Shown in pieces: positions 1 through 8,131 of a stretch of DNA of 64,000 bases (the first letter of the stretch is position 1; the number at the start of each line of letters is the position of its first letter). The notes beneath the pieces were generated by a model, which saw nothing but the letters and a program-made list of their open reading frames with translations, was not told the origin of the DNA and did not search any database. The DNA comes from an uncultured Desulfovibrionaceae bacterium (lineage in GTDB: Bacteria; Desulfobacterota; Desulfovibrionia; Desulfovibrionales; Desulfovibrionaceae). The stretch lies in the NCBI GenBank assembly GCA_949299515.1, contig CASGAP010000005.1, forward strand, positions 1 to 64,000, written 5' to 3'. Position numbers and translations under genes: made by a program.

Positions 1-18
1 TTCAGTCGCTCTTATTCA

Positions 19-108
19 CAGTATTTGCGGAACCGAAGCCGAAACTTTCGGCAAGGTTCCGCAAATACTGTGCAATGAGGGGGCTTGGGGGAAATCATTT
101 CCCCCAAG
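19..108 (+). repeat. Short form of dispersed repeat (copy A1), two perfect inverted repeats
   Basis: Positions 19-34 and 55-70 are perfect 16-bp inverted complements. The 20-base loop between them contains a second stem (GCCGAAA with TTTCGGC). A further 25-base palindrome lies at 84-108, built from CTTGGGGGAAAT and its complement around one central base. The order of elements (CAGTATTTGCGG, GCCGAA, TTCGGC, GCAATGAGGGGG) matches the start of the copy at 20000-20150. This is seen directly; the function is unknown. Confidence 0.75.
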
Positions 109-150
109 AAAAAAAGAAAAATAATTTGGAAACACACCCTAATTTTTTCT

Positions 151-311
151 GGGGAAATGATTGCGTTGCTGCCCGTTTGCGTAAAGTTCGCAAGCTCACT
201 GATGCAAACATTTATCGCCTTTTGGAGGGCTTTCCCTGTCCTCTTATTGCCGTTTGCCGTTATTTGCGGAGCCTTGCCGGATTTTTCGGCATCGGCTTCC
301 AGATAAGGGGG
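151..311 (-). repeat. Dispersed intergenic repeat, long copy A2
   Basis: The segment starting GGGGAAATGATTGCG at 151, with TTTGCGTAAAGTTCGCAA following, is nearly identical to the reverse complement of 20090-20150 and resembles 19178-19232. Its far end at about 250-297 again carries the TTTGCGGAGCC, TTGCCG, TTCGGC hairpin module, which also occurs in A1 at 19-70. TTTGCGT and ATGCAAA inside it can pair, and the equivalent pair in copy C is TTTGCGT with ACGCAAA, so pairing is kept despite a base change. Strand is given relative to copy C. Confidence 0.7.
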
Positions 312-469
312 ACTAACTACGATATAACAGTATGCTAATAAATTGGCTTTATAGATTGGTTATCTGTATTGTTAATTCGGAAATATACCCAGGAAATCTA
401 TTTTGGTACGGATAAATTTTAGAAAGTATTAAGTGGGAATTTTTTGTCTGCGTTTTGGCCGCAGGCAAT

Positions 470-500
470 AAAAAAACCGCAGAATCTGCGGTCTTTTTAT
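470..500 (-). terminator. Intrinsic terminator after secF
   Basis: The hairpin ACCGCAGA / TCTGCGGT (476-492) is preceded on the plus strand by an A-run and followed by a T-rich run, so on the minus strand it ends in a T-tract. It sits about 30 bases beyond the secF stop codon and closes the yajC-secD-secF operon. It could also work in the plus direction. Confidence 0.8.
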
Positions 501-524
501 TTTTTGCACAGTATGCAGGAACGT

Positions 525-1658
525 TTAAACTATGCCGTGGGCGCCGGGCTTTTCGTATTCTTCATGGCTGGCCTGCTGGCTGATATACAGGTCTATGTCG
601 CCGAAAGCCATAAGTATCGGGCTGGCTACGAAAATGGAAGAATAAGAGCCTACCAAAATGCCGATAAGCATGGTCAGGGCAAAGTCGTTGATAACGCTGC
701 CGCCCAAAAGATAGAGGCTGAGGCAGGCGACAAGGGTTGTCAATGAGGTCATCAAGGTACGGGCAAGGGTTTGGTTTGCGCTGAGGTTGATGATTTCGCC
801 CATAGTGGGTTTATGTTCCTGTTTGCTTACGGCGCTGATGTTTTCGCGTATGCGGTCGTAAACGATAATGGTATCGTTCAGGGAATAGCCCACAAGCGTC
901 AGCAGCGCCGCAATGACGTTCAGGTCGATTTCCTTGCCGAAAAGCGTCAGCAGGCCAAGGGTTACCACAACGTCATGTATCAGGGAAAGCAGAGCGCCCA
1001 GCGAGTAATTGAGCTTAACTTTCCAGGAGAGCACAAGCGTAACCAGCAGGGCTATGCATATGGCATACATTTTGTTGAAAATGACAATGCCGAAATGGGA
1101 AGCCAAAAAGTCCATGACAAAGATTACGCCCCACAAAAGCACGGCTATGCCCGCGGCGGTGAACCAGCAGTGTTCGAAACGGCTGGAAATGTAAACGGTA
1201 ATGAGCAGTATGGAATAAAATACCGCTTCAATGGCCATGTCGCGCAGTTCAGAACCGACTTTAGGGCCAACCATTTCCAAACGGGTAATGCTGGCTTCAT
1301 TGTCCGCAAAGCTTTGGGACAGTGCGTTGGTCAAATCCGCCCGCAGGTTTTTGTGTCCTTCTTCGGAAGCGCTGAAGCGTAGCAGATACACATGGCTGTC
1401 TTCGCCGATTTTCTGCACGGTAAGTCCGGGCATATCAATATCTTTTAAGGCGCTTTTTACTTCTTCGTCCTGTACGGGGTTTTTGAATTCAACCTGTACC
1501 ATGACGCCGCCGGCAAAATCCACGCCGTAGCTTAGGCCTTTGTTCATGATAATGGCGGCAAGCCCTATAAGGATAATCAGGGAAGTAAGGATATAGGCTA
1601 TTTTTCTGTAACCGACAAAGTCGATATTCACATTTTCTTTAATAAGCTGGATAGGCAT
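525..1658 (-). CDS. secF: Protein translocase subunit SecF
   Basis: SecF is the inner-membrane partner of SecD. The pair uses the proton gradient to help the SecYEG-SecA machine pull proteins across the membrane. The 377-residue product has one N-terminal membrane helix (about residues 20-38), a periplasmic region beginning with the SecD/F hallmark GVDFAGG, and about five C-terminal membrane helices that include the conserved segment GYSLNDTIIVYDRIREN. Length is slightly above the usual 300-320 because of a longer tail. It follows secD by 9 bases in the order yajC-secD-secF, so the three are probably co-transcribed and end at the hairpin at 470-500. Confidence 0.97.
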   Translation of the reverse strand: MPIQLIKENVNIDFVGYRKIAYILTSLIILIGLAAIIMNKGLSYGVDFAGGVMVQVEFKNPVQDEEVKSALKDIDMPGLTVQKIGEDSHVYLLRFSASEEGHKNLRADLTNALSQSFADNEASITRLEMVGPKVGSELRDMAIEAVFYSILLITVYISSRFEHCWFTAAGIAVLLWGVIFVMDFLASHFGIVIFNKMYAICIALLVTLVLSWKVKLNYSLGALLSLIHDVVVTLGLLTLFGKEIDLNVIAALLTLVGYSLNDTIIVYDRIRENISAVSKQEHKPTMGEIINLSANQTLARTLMTSLTTLVACLSLYLLGGSVINDFALTMLIGILVGSYSSIFVASPILMAFGDIDLYISQQASHEEYEKPGAHGIV

Positions 1659-1667
1659 ATGCTGCTC

Positions 1668-3248
1668 CTACACACTCAAGGTTTTGTCGGGGTTGCGTTC
1701 TGACCACCATTCAAAAATTGCGCGGCAGACAAAAACGGACGTAAACATTGAGGCGACAATACCGAGGCTCAGGGTTACGGCAAAACCGCGTATGGGGCCT
1801 GTGCCGAATTGGTACAGGATAATTGCCGCTATTATTGTGGTAAGGTTTGAGTCGATAATGGAAATGCTGGCGCGGCTGAAACCCGCATATATGGCTTCCG
1901 CGGTGCTCATGCCCAGACGCAGTTCTTCGCGTATGCGTTCAAAAATAAGTACGTTGGCGTCAACGGCCATGCCTATGGTCAGCACGACGCCGGCTATGCC
2001 CGGCAGCGTGAGCGTGGCGCCGAACATGGAAAGGCCCGCAAACATAAGGGCAAGGGTGCCGCAAAGCAGAAAATCCGCCACAAGGCCGGAAATGCCGTAG
2101 AAAAGCGGCATCATGGCAAGCACGAGCACGGCGCCGACAACGGAGGCAAGCACGCCGCTGTCAATGGATTCCTGTCCCAAAGACGGGCCGACCGTGCGTT
2201 CTTCCAAAATGGAAACAGGGGCAGGCAGGGAGCCTGCGCGCAGCACGACGGCAAGGTCGTTTGCTTCGTCAGTGGTGAAATCGCCGCTTATGCTGGCTTC
2301 GCCGCCGGCAATTCTGTCCTGAATGACGGGAGCGGAATATACTTCGCCGTCAAGTACGATAGCCAGGCGTTTTTTGATGTTTTCGCCGGTGATTTTTTCA
2401 AAGGCCACGGCGCCCTGCGGGCTGAATTTCAAAGAAACGTATGCAGAACCGAACTGGTCGAAGGAGGGGCGTGCGTTGGCAATGTCCGCACCGGTGAGCA
2501 GCACTTCGTTGTCAAGGATAATGGAAGACTGTCCGCCCTGTTTGTCCAGCATGGGGAAACGGGAAGTGCCTGCGGGAAGCACCATGCTGTTCGGGTTTAC
2601 GTCGTCACGCACCAAACGGAATTCCAAGTGTGCGGTTTGGCCGACAATTTGTATGGCGCGGTTTGTGTCGGTAAGGCCCGGCAGCTGAACCTGCACTTGG
2701 TTGTAGGACTGTTTGCGGATATCCGGTTCAGCCACGCCGAACTGGTCAATACGGTTTCTTATGGTGCGCACGACCTGGTCAAGGGTAAGGTTTTCCGCTT
2801 CTTTTCTGGCGGCGTCGGTCAGCACGTATTTTAAGCTGAGCCCTTCTGCAGACCCGGCATTATAAGCATTTTCGGAAACAAGCTGTAAATTGGGATACCA
2901 TTTTTGAATAATTTCTTTTATGGGAACGGCGTTTTCGCGTTTCGGCACGATAATTTCCAGCTGGCCGTCAGCCATGCGCGGCCGCAGAATGCTGTATCCT
3001 TCGGAAATAACGCGTTCGCGCACGCCCTGCCCCATAATGGAAAGGGTGTTTTCAATGGCTTTTTCCACGTCAACGCCGAGGGTCAGGTTCATGCCGCCTT
3101 TAAGGTCAAGGCCGAGATTGATGCGCTGGCTTGGAAGTATGCCCTGCAGAAAGCTGTTGCCTATGGCAGGAATGTTGGGCAGGGAATAATAAAGTCCTGC
3201 CAACAGCACGATAATTGACAGGAGTAAACGGAATTTTACTGATTTCAT
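1668..3248 (-). CDS. secD: Protein translocase subunit SecD
   Basis: SecD works with SecF in proton-driven late steps of Sec export. The protein has an N-terminal membrane helix, the motif LGLDLKGG, a large periplasmic domain, and a C-terminal six-helix membrane region containing GMAVDANVLIFERIREEL. I place the start at the ATG at 3248 (MKSVKFRLLLS), which gives 526 residues; an in-frame TTG at 3263 would add five residues but makes a poor N-terminus. A GGGGC run about 9 bases upstream is the only ribosome-binding-site candidate. It sits between yajC and secF. Confidence 0.96.
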   Translation of the reverse strand: MKSVKFRLLLSIIVLLAGLYYSLPNIPAIGNSFLQGILPSQRINLGLDLKGGMNLTLGVDVEKAIENTLSIMGQGVRERVISEGYSILRPRMADGQLEIIVPKRENAVPIKEIIQKWYPNLQLVSENAYNAGSAEGLSLKYVLTDAARKEAENLTLDQVVRTIRNRIDQFGVAEPDIRKQSYNQVQVQLPGLTDTNRAIQIVGQTAHLEFRLVRDDVNPNSMVLPAGTSRFPMLDKQGGQSSIILDNEVLLTGADIANARPSFDQFGSAYVSLKFSPQGAVAFEKITGENIKKRLAIVLDGEVYSAPVIQDRIAGGEASISGDFTTDEANDLAVVLRAGSLPAPVSILEERTVGPSLGQESIDSGVLASVVGAVLVLAMMPLFYGISGLVADFLLCGTLALMFAGLSMFGATLTLPGIAGVVLTIGMAVDANVLIFERIREELRLGMSTAEAIYAGFSRASISIIDSNLTTIIAAIILYQFGTGPIRGFAVTLSLGIVASMFTSVFVCRAIFEWWSERNPDKTLSV

Positions 3249-3292
3249 GGAATAATGCCCCAAATAGGAATTGGCGTTCTAAAACAAAGAAA

Positions 3293-3315
3293 CCTCTCCT
3301 ACAGGGTAGGAGAGG
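3293..3315 (-). terminator. Hairpin between yajC and secD
   Basis: A perfect 10-bp stem (CCTCTCCTAC with GTAGGAGAGG) and a 3-base loop are followed on the minus strand by a broken T-rich run. It may be a weak terminator or attenuator that lets yajC be made in excess over secDF. Alternatively it could be an mRNA-stability hairpin. The hairpin is seen; its role is inferred. Confidence 0.5.
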
Positions 3316-3328
3316 CGTTTTGTTTGTA

Positions 3329-3688
3329 TTATTTTTCCGGATTGTTTTCTTCAGAAACTTTGTCCAAGTGTTTAGGGTCGTATGTTCCGCTGACATAAGA
3401 ACGGGGAGTGCGCACTTTGGTTTCGCCGAGGTCAATGGTGAAAATGTCGCCGTCAACTTCCACAATGCGGCCGAGCAGACCGCCGGTTGTGATGACATAG
3501 TCGCCTTTTTTGAGGGCGCCGAGCATTTCTCTGTGCTGTTTTGCGCGTTTTTGCTGAGGACGGATCAGCAAAAAGTAGAATACGACAAACATCAGGATAA
3601 GCGGTACAAATGAAGCGAAAATTCCGCCTGCGTCAGCAGGAGCGGCACCTGGGTTACCGGCCGCAGCATAAGCAATAGAGGTAAGCAT
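3329..3688 (-). CDS. yajC: Sec translocase accessory protein YajC
   Basis: YajC is a small single-span inner-membrane protein of the SecDF-YajC complex. The 119-residue product has an Ala/Gly-rich N-terminus, one membrane helix (about residues 24-42), the typical FYFLLIRPQQKRAK junction and a C-terminal domain with GDYVITTGGLLGRI. A clear GGAGG lies upstream of the ATG. It is the first gene of the operon with secD and secF. Confidence 0.96.
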   Translation of the reverse strand: MLTSIAYAAAGNPGAAPADAGGIFASFVPLILMFVVFYFLLIRPQQKRAKQHREMLGALKKGDYVITTGGLLGRIVEVDGDIFTIDLGETKVRTPRSYVSGTYDPKHLDKVSEENNPEK

Positions 3689-3738
3689 TCAAGCCTCCAA
3701 ATGAGAATTTACCAAACGGTATGAATACAATAATCATC

Positions 3739-3761
3739 TTTGATATTTTGGCAATATCAAA
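3739..3761. promoter_or_regulatory. Perfect inverted repeat upstream of yajC
   Basis: Nine-base arms TTTGATATT and AATATCAAA flank a 5-base centre in the 135-bp gap between mnmE and yajC. The arm length and spacing are those of an operator for a dimeric regulator, about 50 bases upstream of the yajC start. No regulator is suggested by neighbouring genes. Confidence 0.35.
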
Positions 3762-3823
3762 ATAAAAGTATAGCTTAATTTTAAAATAATTGCACCAATT
3801 TATAGGCGAAAAAAAAATTTTTC

Positions 3824-5389
3824 CTATTTTCCTATGCAGAACTCTTCAAAAATGGCGTTGAACGTTTCGTCCACGCTGGACAATCCGGTTATGGCAGAAA
3901 GATACTGCGCGGCGCTTTCAAGGCGTACGGCAGTGATGTCCGGCGGCAGAATGTCGATTTCCGTATGCAGAACGGCCAGTTCGTCCCAGGCTTTCTGCAG
4001 GAGCAGGGCCTGGCGCCTGTTGGGGGCTATGTCGTTTTGCGTGCCGTCGCTTTTTACCAGCATGGCATAGGCTTTTTTTGCCAAATCGTCCACGGTCTGG
4101 CAGTAATATTCGCCTGCGTTTTTTTCGCGCACGCTCAGGCACACAAGGGGACAGCCGAGTTTTTCTTCCAGCTCCGCGGCCTGTTCTTTTGTAATCCGCG
4201 CAAGGTCGGTTTTGTTCCAAACGCAGATTGTTTTTGTATGGCTCGGCAGCAGGGAGCGTTCCGCCTGTATGTAGGCGGCGGCCTGTTCTATGTTTTGCCC
4301 GCATTTTTCCGTAATGGCGCTGCCGTCAAATACCAGGAATACGATGTCCGCTTTTTCCATAAGCGCCAAAGAACGGCAGATGCCTTCCGCTTCAATGGGA
4401 TTTATGGGCGTGTTTTGTCCGTGCAGGGCATTGTTTTTTACGGAAGCAATGATTTCTTTGCTGCGTTTTTCGTCAAAATAGCTGGAAGCGTTGGGATATT
4501 GTTCCAAAATCCAGGCCATTTCCCGAAGTCCAGCCGTATCGGTAAGGCGGACGGGAAGTCCTGCCAGGGAGCTGGCTTCTTCCAGATAATCGCGGGTGGT
4601 GCCCGCTTCGTCCGTGACAATGGCGCGTTCTCTGCCCAAAAGGGCGTTCATCAGACTGGATTTTCCCGCGTTGACCTGTCCGGCCAGAACGGCAAGCGCG
4701 CCCTCCTGCCACGGTTTGGCTCTGTCGTAGGCATTGATCAGGGATTGGATATTGTTCTGCAGGCTGTCCGTCAGGGCATGGAATTCGTCATGGGGCAGGC
4801 ATTCGCCTTCTTCTTCGGGAAAGTCTATGGCAAGGCACAGTCTGCGGCGTATGTATTCAATTTGGCTGCGCAGTTCTTCGATGCGTCTGCCGAGCTGCCC
4901 GTGCAGTTTTGCGGCGGCAAGGCGCAGTCCTTCCACGCTGGGGGCGGCAATGATTTCCGCCACGGCTTCCGCCTGGGACAAATCCATACGGCCGTTCATA
5001 AAGGCACGTTTGGTAAATTCGCCCGCTTCGGCCTGACGCACGCCGAGATTCAGAATATGTTCAAGCATGGCGTGCAGCAGTATGCTGCTGCCGTGGCCGT
5101 GGATTTCTGCCACGTCTTCGCCTGTATAAGAATGGGGGGCGGGAAAATACACTGCCAAAACTTCGTCCAGTATCTGTTCTTCCGTGTTGTTTTTCTGTGC
5201 CGCGCAGACAAAGGAGCCGTAGTGCATATAGCGCGGCCTGAATGTGAAGTTTTCCGTTTTTTTCGGGCGGAAAACCGCGGTGAGGATTTCCTTGGCCCTG
5301 GTGCCGGAAATGCGGATAACCCCAAGCCCGCCGGCAGAGGGGCCGGTGGCTATGGCGGCAATGGTGTCTTTATTGTTCATGCTGTCCAT
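3824..5389 (-). CDS. mnmE: tRNA uridine-5-carboxymethylaminomethyl GTPase MnmE
   Basis: MnmE, with MnmG, modifies U34 in the anticodon of certain tRNAs. Visible parts are the N-terminal folate-binding region (IATGPSAGGLGVIRISG), a helical domain interrupted by a Ras-like G domain (GQVNAGKSS, TT, DTAG, NKTD), and the C-terminal CIGK motif needed for catalysis. The start is placed at the ATG at 5389 (MDSMNN, 521 residues); another ATG lies 9 bases in, and neither has a good ribosome binding site. The frame is open further upstream but that overlaps the thioesterase gene. The usual length is about 450. Much of the excess is a block right after the DTAGLRE motif, encoded at roughly 4400-4525. The gene follows the thioesterase by 23 bases. 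Confidence 0.95.
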   Translation of the reverse strand: MDSMNNKDTIAAIATGPSAGGLGVIRISGTRAKEILTAVFRPKKTENFTFRPRYMHYGSFVCAAQKNNTEEQILDEVLAVYFPAPHSYTGEDVAEIHGHGSSILLHAMLEHILNLGVRQAEAGEFTKRAFMNGRMDLSQAEAVAEIIAAPSVEGLRLAAAKLHGQLGRRIEELRSQIEYIRRRLCLAIDFPEEEGECLPHDEFHALTDSLQNNIQSLINAYDRAKPWQEGALAVLAGQVNAGKSSLMNALLGRERAIVTDEAGTTRDYLEEASSLAGLPVRLTDTAGLREMAWILEQYPNASSYFDEKRSKEIIASVKNNALHGQNTPINPIEAEGICRSLALMEKADIVFLVFDGSAITEKCGQNIEQAAAYIQAERSLLPSHTKTICVWNKTDLARITKEQAAELEEKLGCPLVCLSVREKNAGEYYCQTVDDLAKKAYAMLVKSDGTQNDIAPNRRQALLLQKAWDELAVLHTEIDILPPDITAVRLESAAQYLSAITGLSSVDETFNAIFEEFCIGK

Positions 5390-5412
5390 GGTGGGATTGT
5401 CTTTTGTTTCGG

Positions 5413-5841
5413 TTAGCCGTTGTTTTTGGGAAGCAGTTCTTCTACCCCGCCGAGGCAGTAGCCGGTTATTTGTCCCTGCGCCACGACGGTTTTTTGGATA
5501 TCGGTTATGGTAACCTGATAAACGACCATTTTGGAGCCTGATTTCAAAAGTTCGGCTTTGGCATAGATTCTGTCGCCCACGCCTTTGTTCAGAAAGGAAA
5601 TTGACGTCTGGCTGTTGACGCAGAAGCGTCCTGCGGCATGACAGGCCGCTTCGAAGCACATATCCGCAAGGCTGAATATGGCGCCGCCGTGGGCAATGCC
5701 CAGGGGATTTTTGTGGTTAGGGGTAAGGGGCATGGAACATTCGGCGTGGCGGTCGTCAAAATTTTCCACGCGTATTTGAAAATATTTGCCGACAATGTCC
5801 TGGTCGCCCACGAGTTTCTGCAGTTCTTCTTTGCTTATCAT
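5413..5841 (-). CDS. PaaI-type hotdog thioesterase
   Basis: This is a 142-residue single-domain hotdog-fold protein of the PaaI/YbgC-like acyl-CoA thioesterase group. The motif NPLGIAHGGAIFSLAD (about residues 44-59) carries the usual catalytic and binding positions, and TSISFLNKGVGDRIYAKA follows as in family members. The substrate cannot be told from sequence; aromatic or small acyl-CoA thioesters are typical. It lies between tgt and mnmE on the same strand with short gaps, so it is probably co-transcribed with two tRNA-modification genes without an obvious functional link. Confidence 0.85.
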   Translation of the reverse strand: MISKEELQKLVGDQDIVGKYFQIRVENFDDRHAECSMPLTPNHKNPLGIAHGGAIFSLADMCFEAACHAAGRFCVNSQTSISFLNKGVGDRIYAKAELLKSGSKMVVYQVTITDIQKTVVAQGQITGYCLGGVEELLPKNNG

Positions 5842-5878
5842 ATGCTGTGTCCTTTAATGTTTTATGCTGCCGTGCCGC

Positions 5879-7075
5879 TTACTCGTCTGTCATTAAAAAC
5901 TTTTCGTTTTCATCGGCATAGGCTTTTTCAAAGTGTGCTTTGTATTCTTTGTAGCGGCCTTCAAAAATGGCTTGGCGTGCGCCGCGTACAAGGTCAAGGA
6001 AAAAGGTGAGGTTATGCAGGGAGTTGAGGCGGAAGGAAAGAATTTCCTGACTGGCGTACAGGTGGCGCAGGTACGCTTTGGAAAAGGTTCTGCAGGTGTA
6101 GCAGCCGCAGTGTTCGTCAAGAGGGCTTTCGTCCTCGGCGTATTCCCTGCGTTTGATGTTGACTTTGCCGTTATGGGTGTAAAGCGTGCCGTTGCGCGCG
6201 TTTCTTGTGGGCAGGACGCAGTCGAACATATCCACGCCGTTTTCTATGCCGTACAAAATGTCCAGAGGCGTGCCCACGCCCATAAGGTAGCGGGGTTTGG
6301 CGGCAGGCAGTATGGGATTGAGTCCGCTGATGATTTTGACCATTTTATGTTTGGGTTCGCCCACGGCAAGACCGCCTATGGCATAGCCTTCCATGCCGAT
6401 TTCCATGAGGGATTTTGCGCTCATTTCGCGCAGATGCGGATAGGTTTCGCCCTGTACTATGCCGAAAAGCAGGTTGCCGCGCGAATCCGCGCCGACGGCG
6501 TTTTCGCTTTTGGGCGCTGCGCAGACAAATTCGGCAGGATACGCTTCCCTGCAGCGTTTTGCCCAAGCCGTGCTGCGCTGTACGGCTTTGAGGGCGTCTT
6601 TTTCGTCGGCGCCGTAGCCTATGCATTCGTCAAGCTGCATCATGATGTCGGAATTTAAATTGCGCTGTATGGAAATGACTTTTTCCGGGGAAAAGATGTG
6701 TTTTGAACCGTCAAGATGCGAACGGAATTCCACGTGATCATCGGTCATTTTGCGCAGGGAGCTGAGGCTGAAGACCTGAAAGCCGCCGCTGTCCGTGAGA
6801 ATGGGCTTGTCCCATGCGATAAATTTGTGCAGGCCGCCGCGGCGCGCCACCAGTTCGTCGCCGGGGCGCAGATAAAGGTGGTAGGTATTGCCGAGTATGA
6901 TTTGGGCGCCTATGTTTTCCAGGTCGTCCGGAGCAATGGCTTTAACGCTGCCCACTGTTCCCACGGGCATAAAAATAGGGGTTTCTATGGTGCCGTGCGC
7001 CGTATGCAGAAGACCTGCCTTGGCATTGCCGTCGGCTGCCTGAAGCGTAAAGGTTCCTATTTGTTTTCTGTCCAT
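5879..7075 (-). CDS. tgt: tRNA-guanine transglycosylase
   Basis: This enzyme exchanges guanine-34 of tRNAs with GUN anticodons for preQ1 in queuosine synthesis. The 398-residue protein shows [10 protein letters not shown] with the active-site Asp, GGLAVGEP in the substrate pocket, the second Asp in [14 protein letters not shown], and the zinc site Cys323-x-Cys325-x2-Cys328 with a downstream His (NSLHNLTFF). Length is slightly above the usual 375. QueA, which acts next in the pathway, is encoded at 33887-35065. The gene leads the block tgt, thioesterase, mnmE. Confidence 0.97.
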   Translation of the reverse strand: MDRKQIGTFTLQAADGNAKAGLLHTAHGTIETPIFMPVGTVGSVKAIAPDDLENIGAQIILGNTYHLYLRPGDELVARRGGLHKFIAWDKPILTDSGGFQVFSLSSLRKMTDDHVEFRSHLDGSKHIFSPEKVISIQRNLNSDIMMQLDECIGYGADEKDALKAVQRSTAWAKRCREAYPAEFVCAAPKSENAVGADSRGNLLFGIVQGETYPHLREMSAKSLMEIGMEGYAIGGLAVGEPKHKMVKIISGLNPILPAAKPRYLMGVGTPLDILYGIENGVDMFDCVLPTRNARNGTLYTHNGKVNIKRREYAEDESPLDEHCGCYTCRTFSKAYLRHLYASQEILSFRLNSLHNLTFFLDLVRGARQAIFEGRYKEYKAHFEKAYADENEKFLMTDE

Positions 7076-7162
7076 TTTTTCTCAACTTTTTTATCGTGTT
7101 TGCTGGGCTGAGTTTATACCAAGGAGGCGGACTTGAAAAGCAAAACTTTTTGTCTTTAAAAT

Positions 7163-7194
7163 AAAAAAGGAAGCCCGGACGGACTTCCTTTTTT
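7163..7194. terminator. Bidirectional intrinsic terminator
   Basis: A stem of AAAAAAGGAAG with CTTCCTTTTTT closes a 10-base loop. It lies immediately beyond the stop codon of the minus-strand gene at 7211-7789 and insulates it from tgt. Confidence 0.85.
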
Positions 7195-7210
7195 ATGTTT
7201 GGAGAAAAAC

Positions 7211-7789
7211 TTACAGGCTGTAATCGCCGCGATTAAACTTGTAGGTTTCCGTTACTGCCATAATTTCCAAATCATTAATCATAGCATCCAATGAAGAATC
7301 CTGCTGAGAAAGACTTGCATAGTTTTGACGCAAACTGTCTACACTTTGGCTGAAAGCAAAAAGGCTCTGCCAGGCCTGCTTGAGGTCGCCGCCGGAGCGT
7401 ATGTTCTGCAGGCTTTTGGTGTATTCATCAAGTCCTGATAAAGAATCTTCAATTTCGGACATAAGGGAAAGAACATTGTATTCTTCCTCGTCGTCTTCGT
7501 CCCCGTCATCGTCGGAACCGGCTTTGCCCGCGCCGCCCATGGGTGCGGACCCCATGCTCTTTACGGCGTCTTTGCCGTCGGCCTGCGCTGTCTGCACAAA
7601 ATGGCCTTGACTTGAAAGTTCCTGCAATGAAGGGCTTTTTTCCTTATCAATGCTTGTTGCGTCTGCTTGTTGCAATGCTTGCTGGAAAACATCGTCAAAA
7701 GCAGCGGAGCTGTCTGTGCTCTTTTGCGCGGCCGTGCCGGCCTGCTGCTGAGCCCGAAGAATTCTTTCCAATTCTGAGTTAATCTTCAT
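7211..7789 (-). CDS. Unknown acidic protein, possibly motility-linked
   Basis: I do not recognise this 192-residue protein. It has no signal peptide or membrane helix. The N-terminal half is rich in Gln, Ala and Ser. Residues around 90-103 form an acidic run (GSDDDGDEDDEEEY), followed by a predicted helical C-terminal half ending NRGDYSL. An AAGGAG ribosome binding site precedes the ATG and a strong terminator follows, so it is a single-gene unit. The composition and the terminal helix recall small cytoplasmic flagellar or secretion accessory proteins, and a candidate RpoN promoter lies upstream. That functional link is an inference only. Confidence 0.7.
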   Translation of the reverse strand: MKINSELERILRAQQQAGTAAQKSTDSSAAFDDVFQQALQQADATSIDKEKSPSLQELSSQGHFVQTAQADGKDAVKSMGSAPMGGAGKAGSDDDGDEDDEEEYNVLSLMSEIEDSLSGLDEYTKSLQNIRSGGDLKQAWQSLFAFSQSVDSLRQNYASLSQQDSSLDAMINDLEIMAVTETYKFNRGDYSL

Positions 7790-7910
7790 ATTTCACTCCT
7801 TGGGATTTTGCCGTGCCGTGTGCGGGCAGGCTCCCATACGCAGTCCCTGAGTAAGCTATACGCCGAACCGGGCAAAAAGTATAGCCTTTATTCCGGGTTG
7901 CCTGTTCTTA

Positions 7911-7926
7911 TGCAAAAGCCTTGCCA
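7911..7926 (-). promoter_or_regulatory. Candidate sigma-54 (RpoN) promoter
   Basis: Read on the minus strand, the site is TGGCAAGGCTTTTGCA. It matches the -24/-12 consensus TGGCACG-N4-TTGCA at all but one position and has the required 10-base gap between GG and GC. A start near 7900 would leave a leader of about 110 bases before the gene at 7789. This is the promoter class used for many flagellar genes. Confidence 0.5.
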
Positions 7927-8056
7927 AAAAGTCTAGACTTTTTCTAACATATTTATTTAATATAGTTAAGCAATTAATGCTGTTGTGTGCTGCGGGATTT
8001 AAACCGTGTAATTTTTTCCTTAATAAAAATTTTTTTCGCAAAATCTTACAATTTGC

Positions 8057-8085
8057 TTGTGCATACGGAAAAAAATACCTATTAT
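8057..8085 (+). promoter_or_regulatory. Sigma-70-type promoter of the usp gene
   Basis: TTGTGC (8057-8062) and TATTAT (8080-8085) are separated by 17 bases, about 45 bases before the start codon. The hexamers are good but not perfect matches. Confidence 0.5.
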
Positions 8086-8131
8086 ACAGTTAAGAAGTTT
8101 TTATAATTTTAATTCTCGGAAGGAGATTTTT

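Larger units (their letters stand above)
1..470. other. Gene-free stretch with nested inverted repeats
   Basis: I see no convincing gene here; the short open frames overlap repeat DNA and have no ribosome binding site. The stretch holds two perfect inverted repeats (19-70 and 84-108), one long copy of a dispersed repeat (151-311), and AT-rich DNA from about 312 to 470. It lies downstream of secF on the minus strand. The window starts inside or just before the first repeat, so the left neighbour is unknown. Confidence 0.7.
7790..8131. other. Divergent intergenic region with promoter signals
   Basis: These 342 bases separate two divergently transcribed genes. They hold a TATAC/GTATA inverted repeat (7856-7883), a candidate RpoN site on the minus strand (7911-7926), AT-rich DNA with no coding potential, and a sigma-70-like promoter on the plus strand (8057-8085). 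I see no RNA gene. Confidence 0.6.

Noticed and set aside
75-338. Short open frames inside the first repeat region
   Set aside because: They consist of repeat DNA, have no ribosome binding site, and the repeat copies elsewhere do not keep the frame.
3760-3775. TATACTTT before yajC as a sigma-28 -35 element
   Set aside because: No GCCGATAA-like element follows at the right spacing, and yajC-secDF is not a motility operon.
3965-5416. A 483-codon open frame on the plus strand opposite mnmE
   Set aside because: It lies antisense to a clear MnmE gene and its product has low-complexity, shadow-like sequence with no ribosome binding site. A long open antisense frame is expected from codon bias.
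7470-7520. A repeat-like GTC/GAA-rich stretch as a microsatellite or CRISPR fragment
   Set aside because: It encodes the acidic run of the unknown protein, and there are no spaced direct repeats. No CRISPR array was seen anywhere in the window.
7857-7883. A sigma-28 promoter before the unknown acidic gene
   Set aside because: The spacing fits (TATACTTT-N11) but the -10 part GGCGTATA matches the consensus at only about half its positions; the RpoN site upstream is far better.
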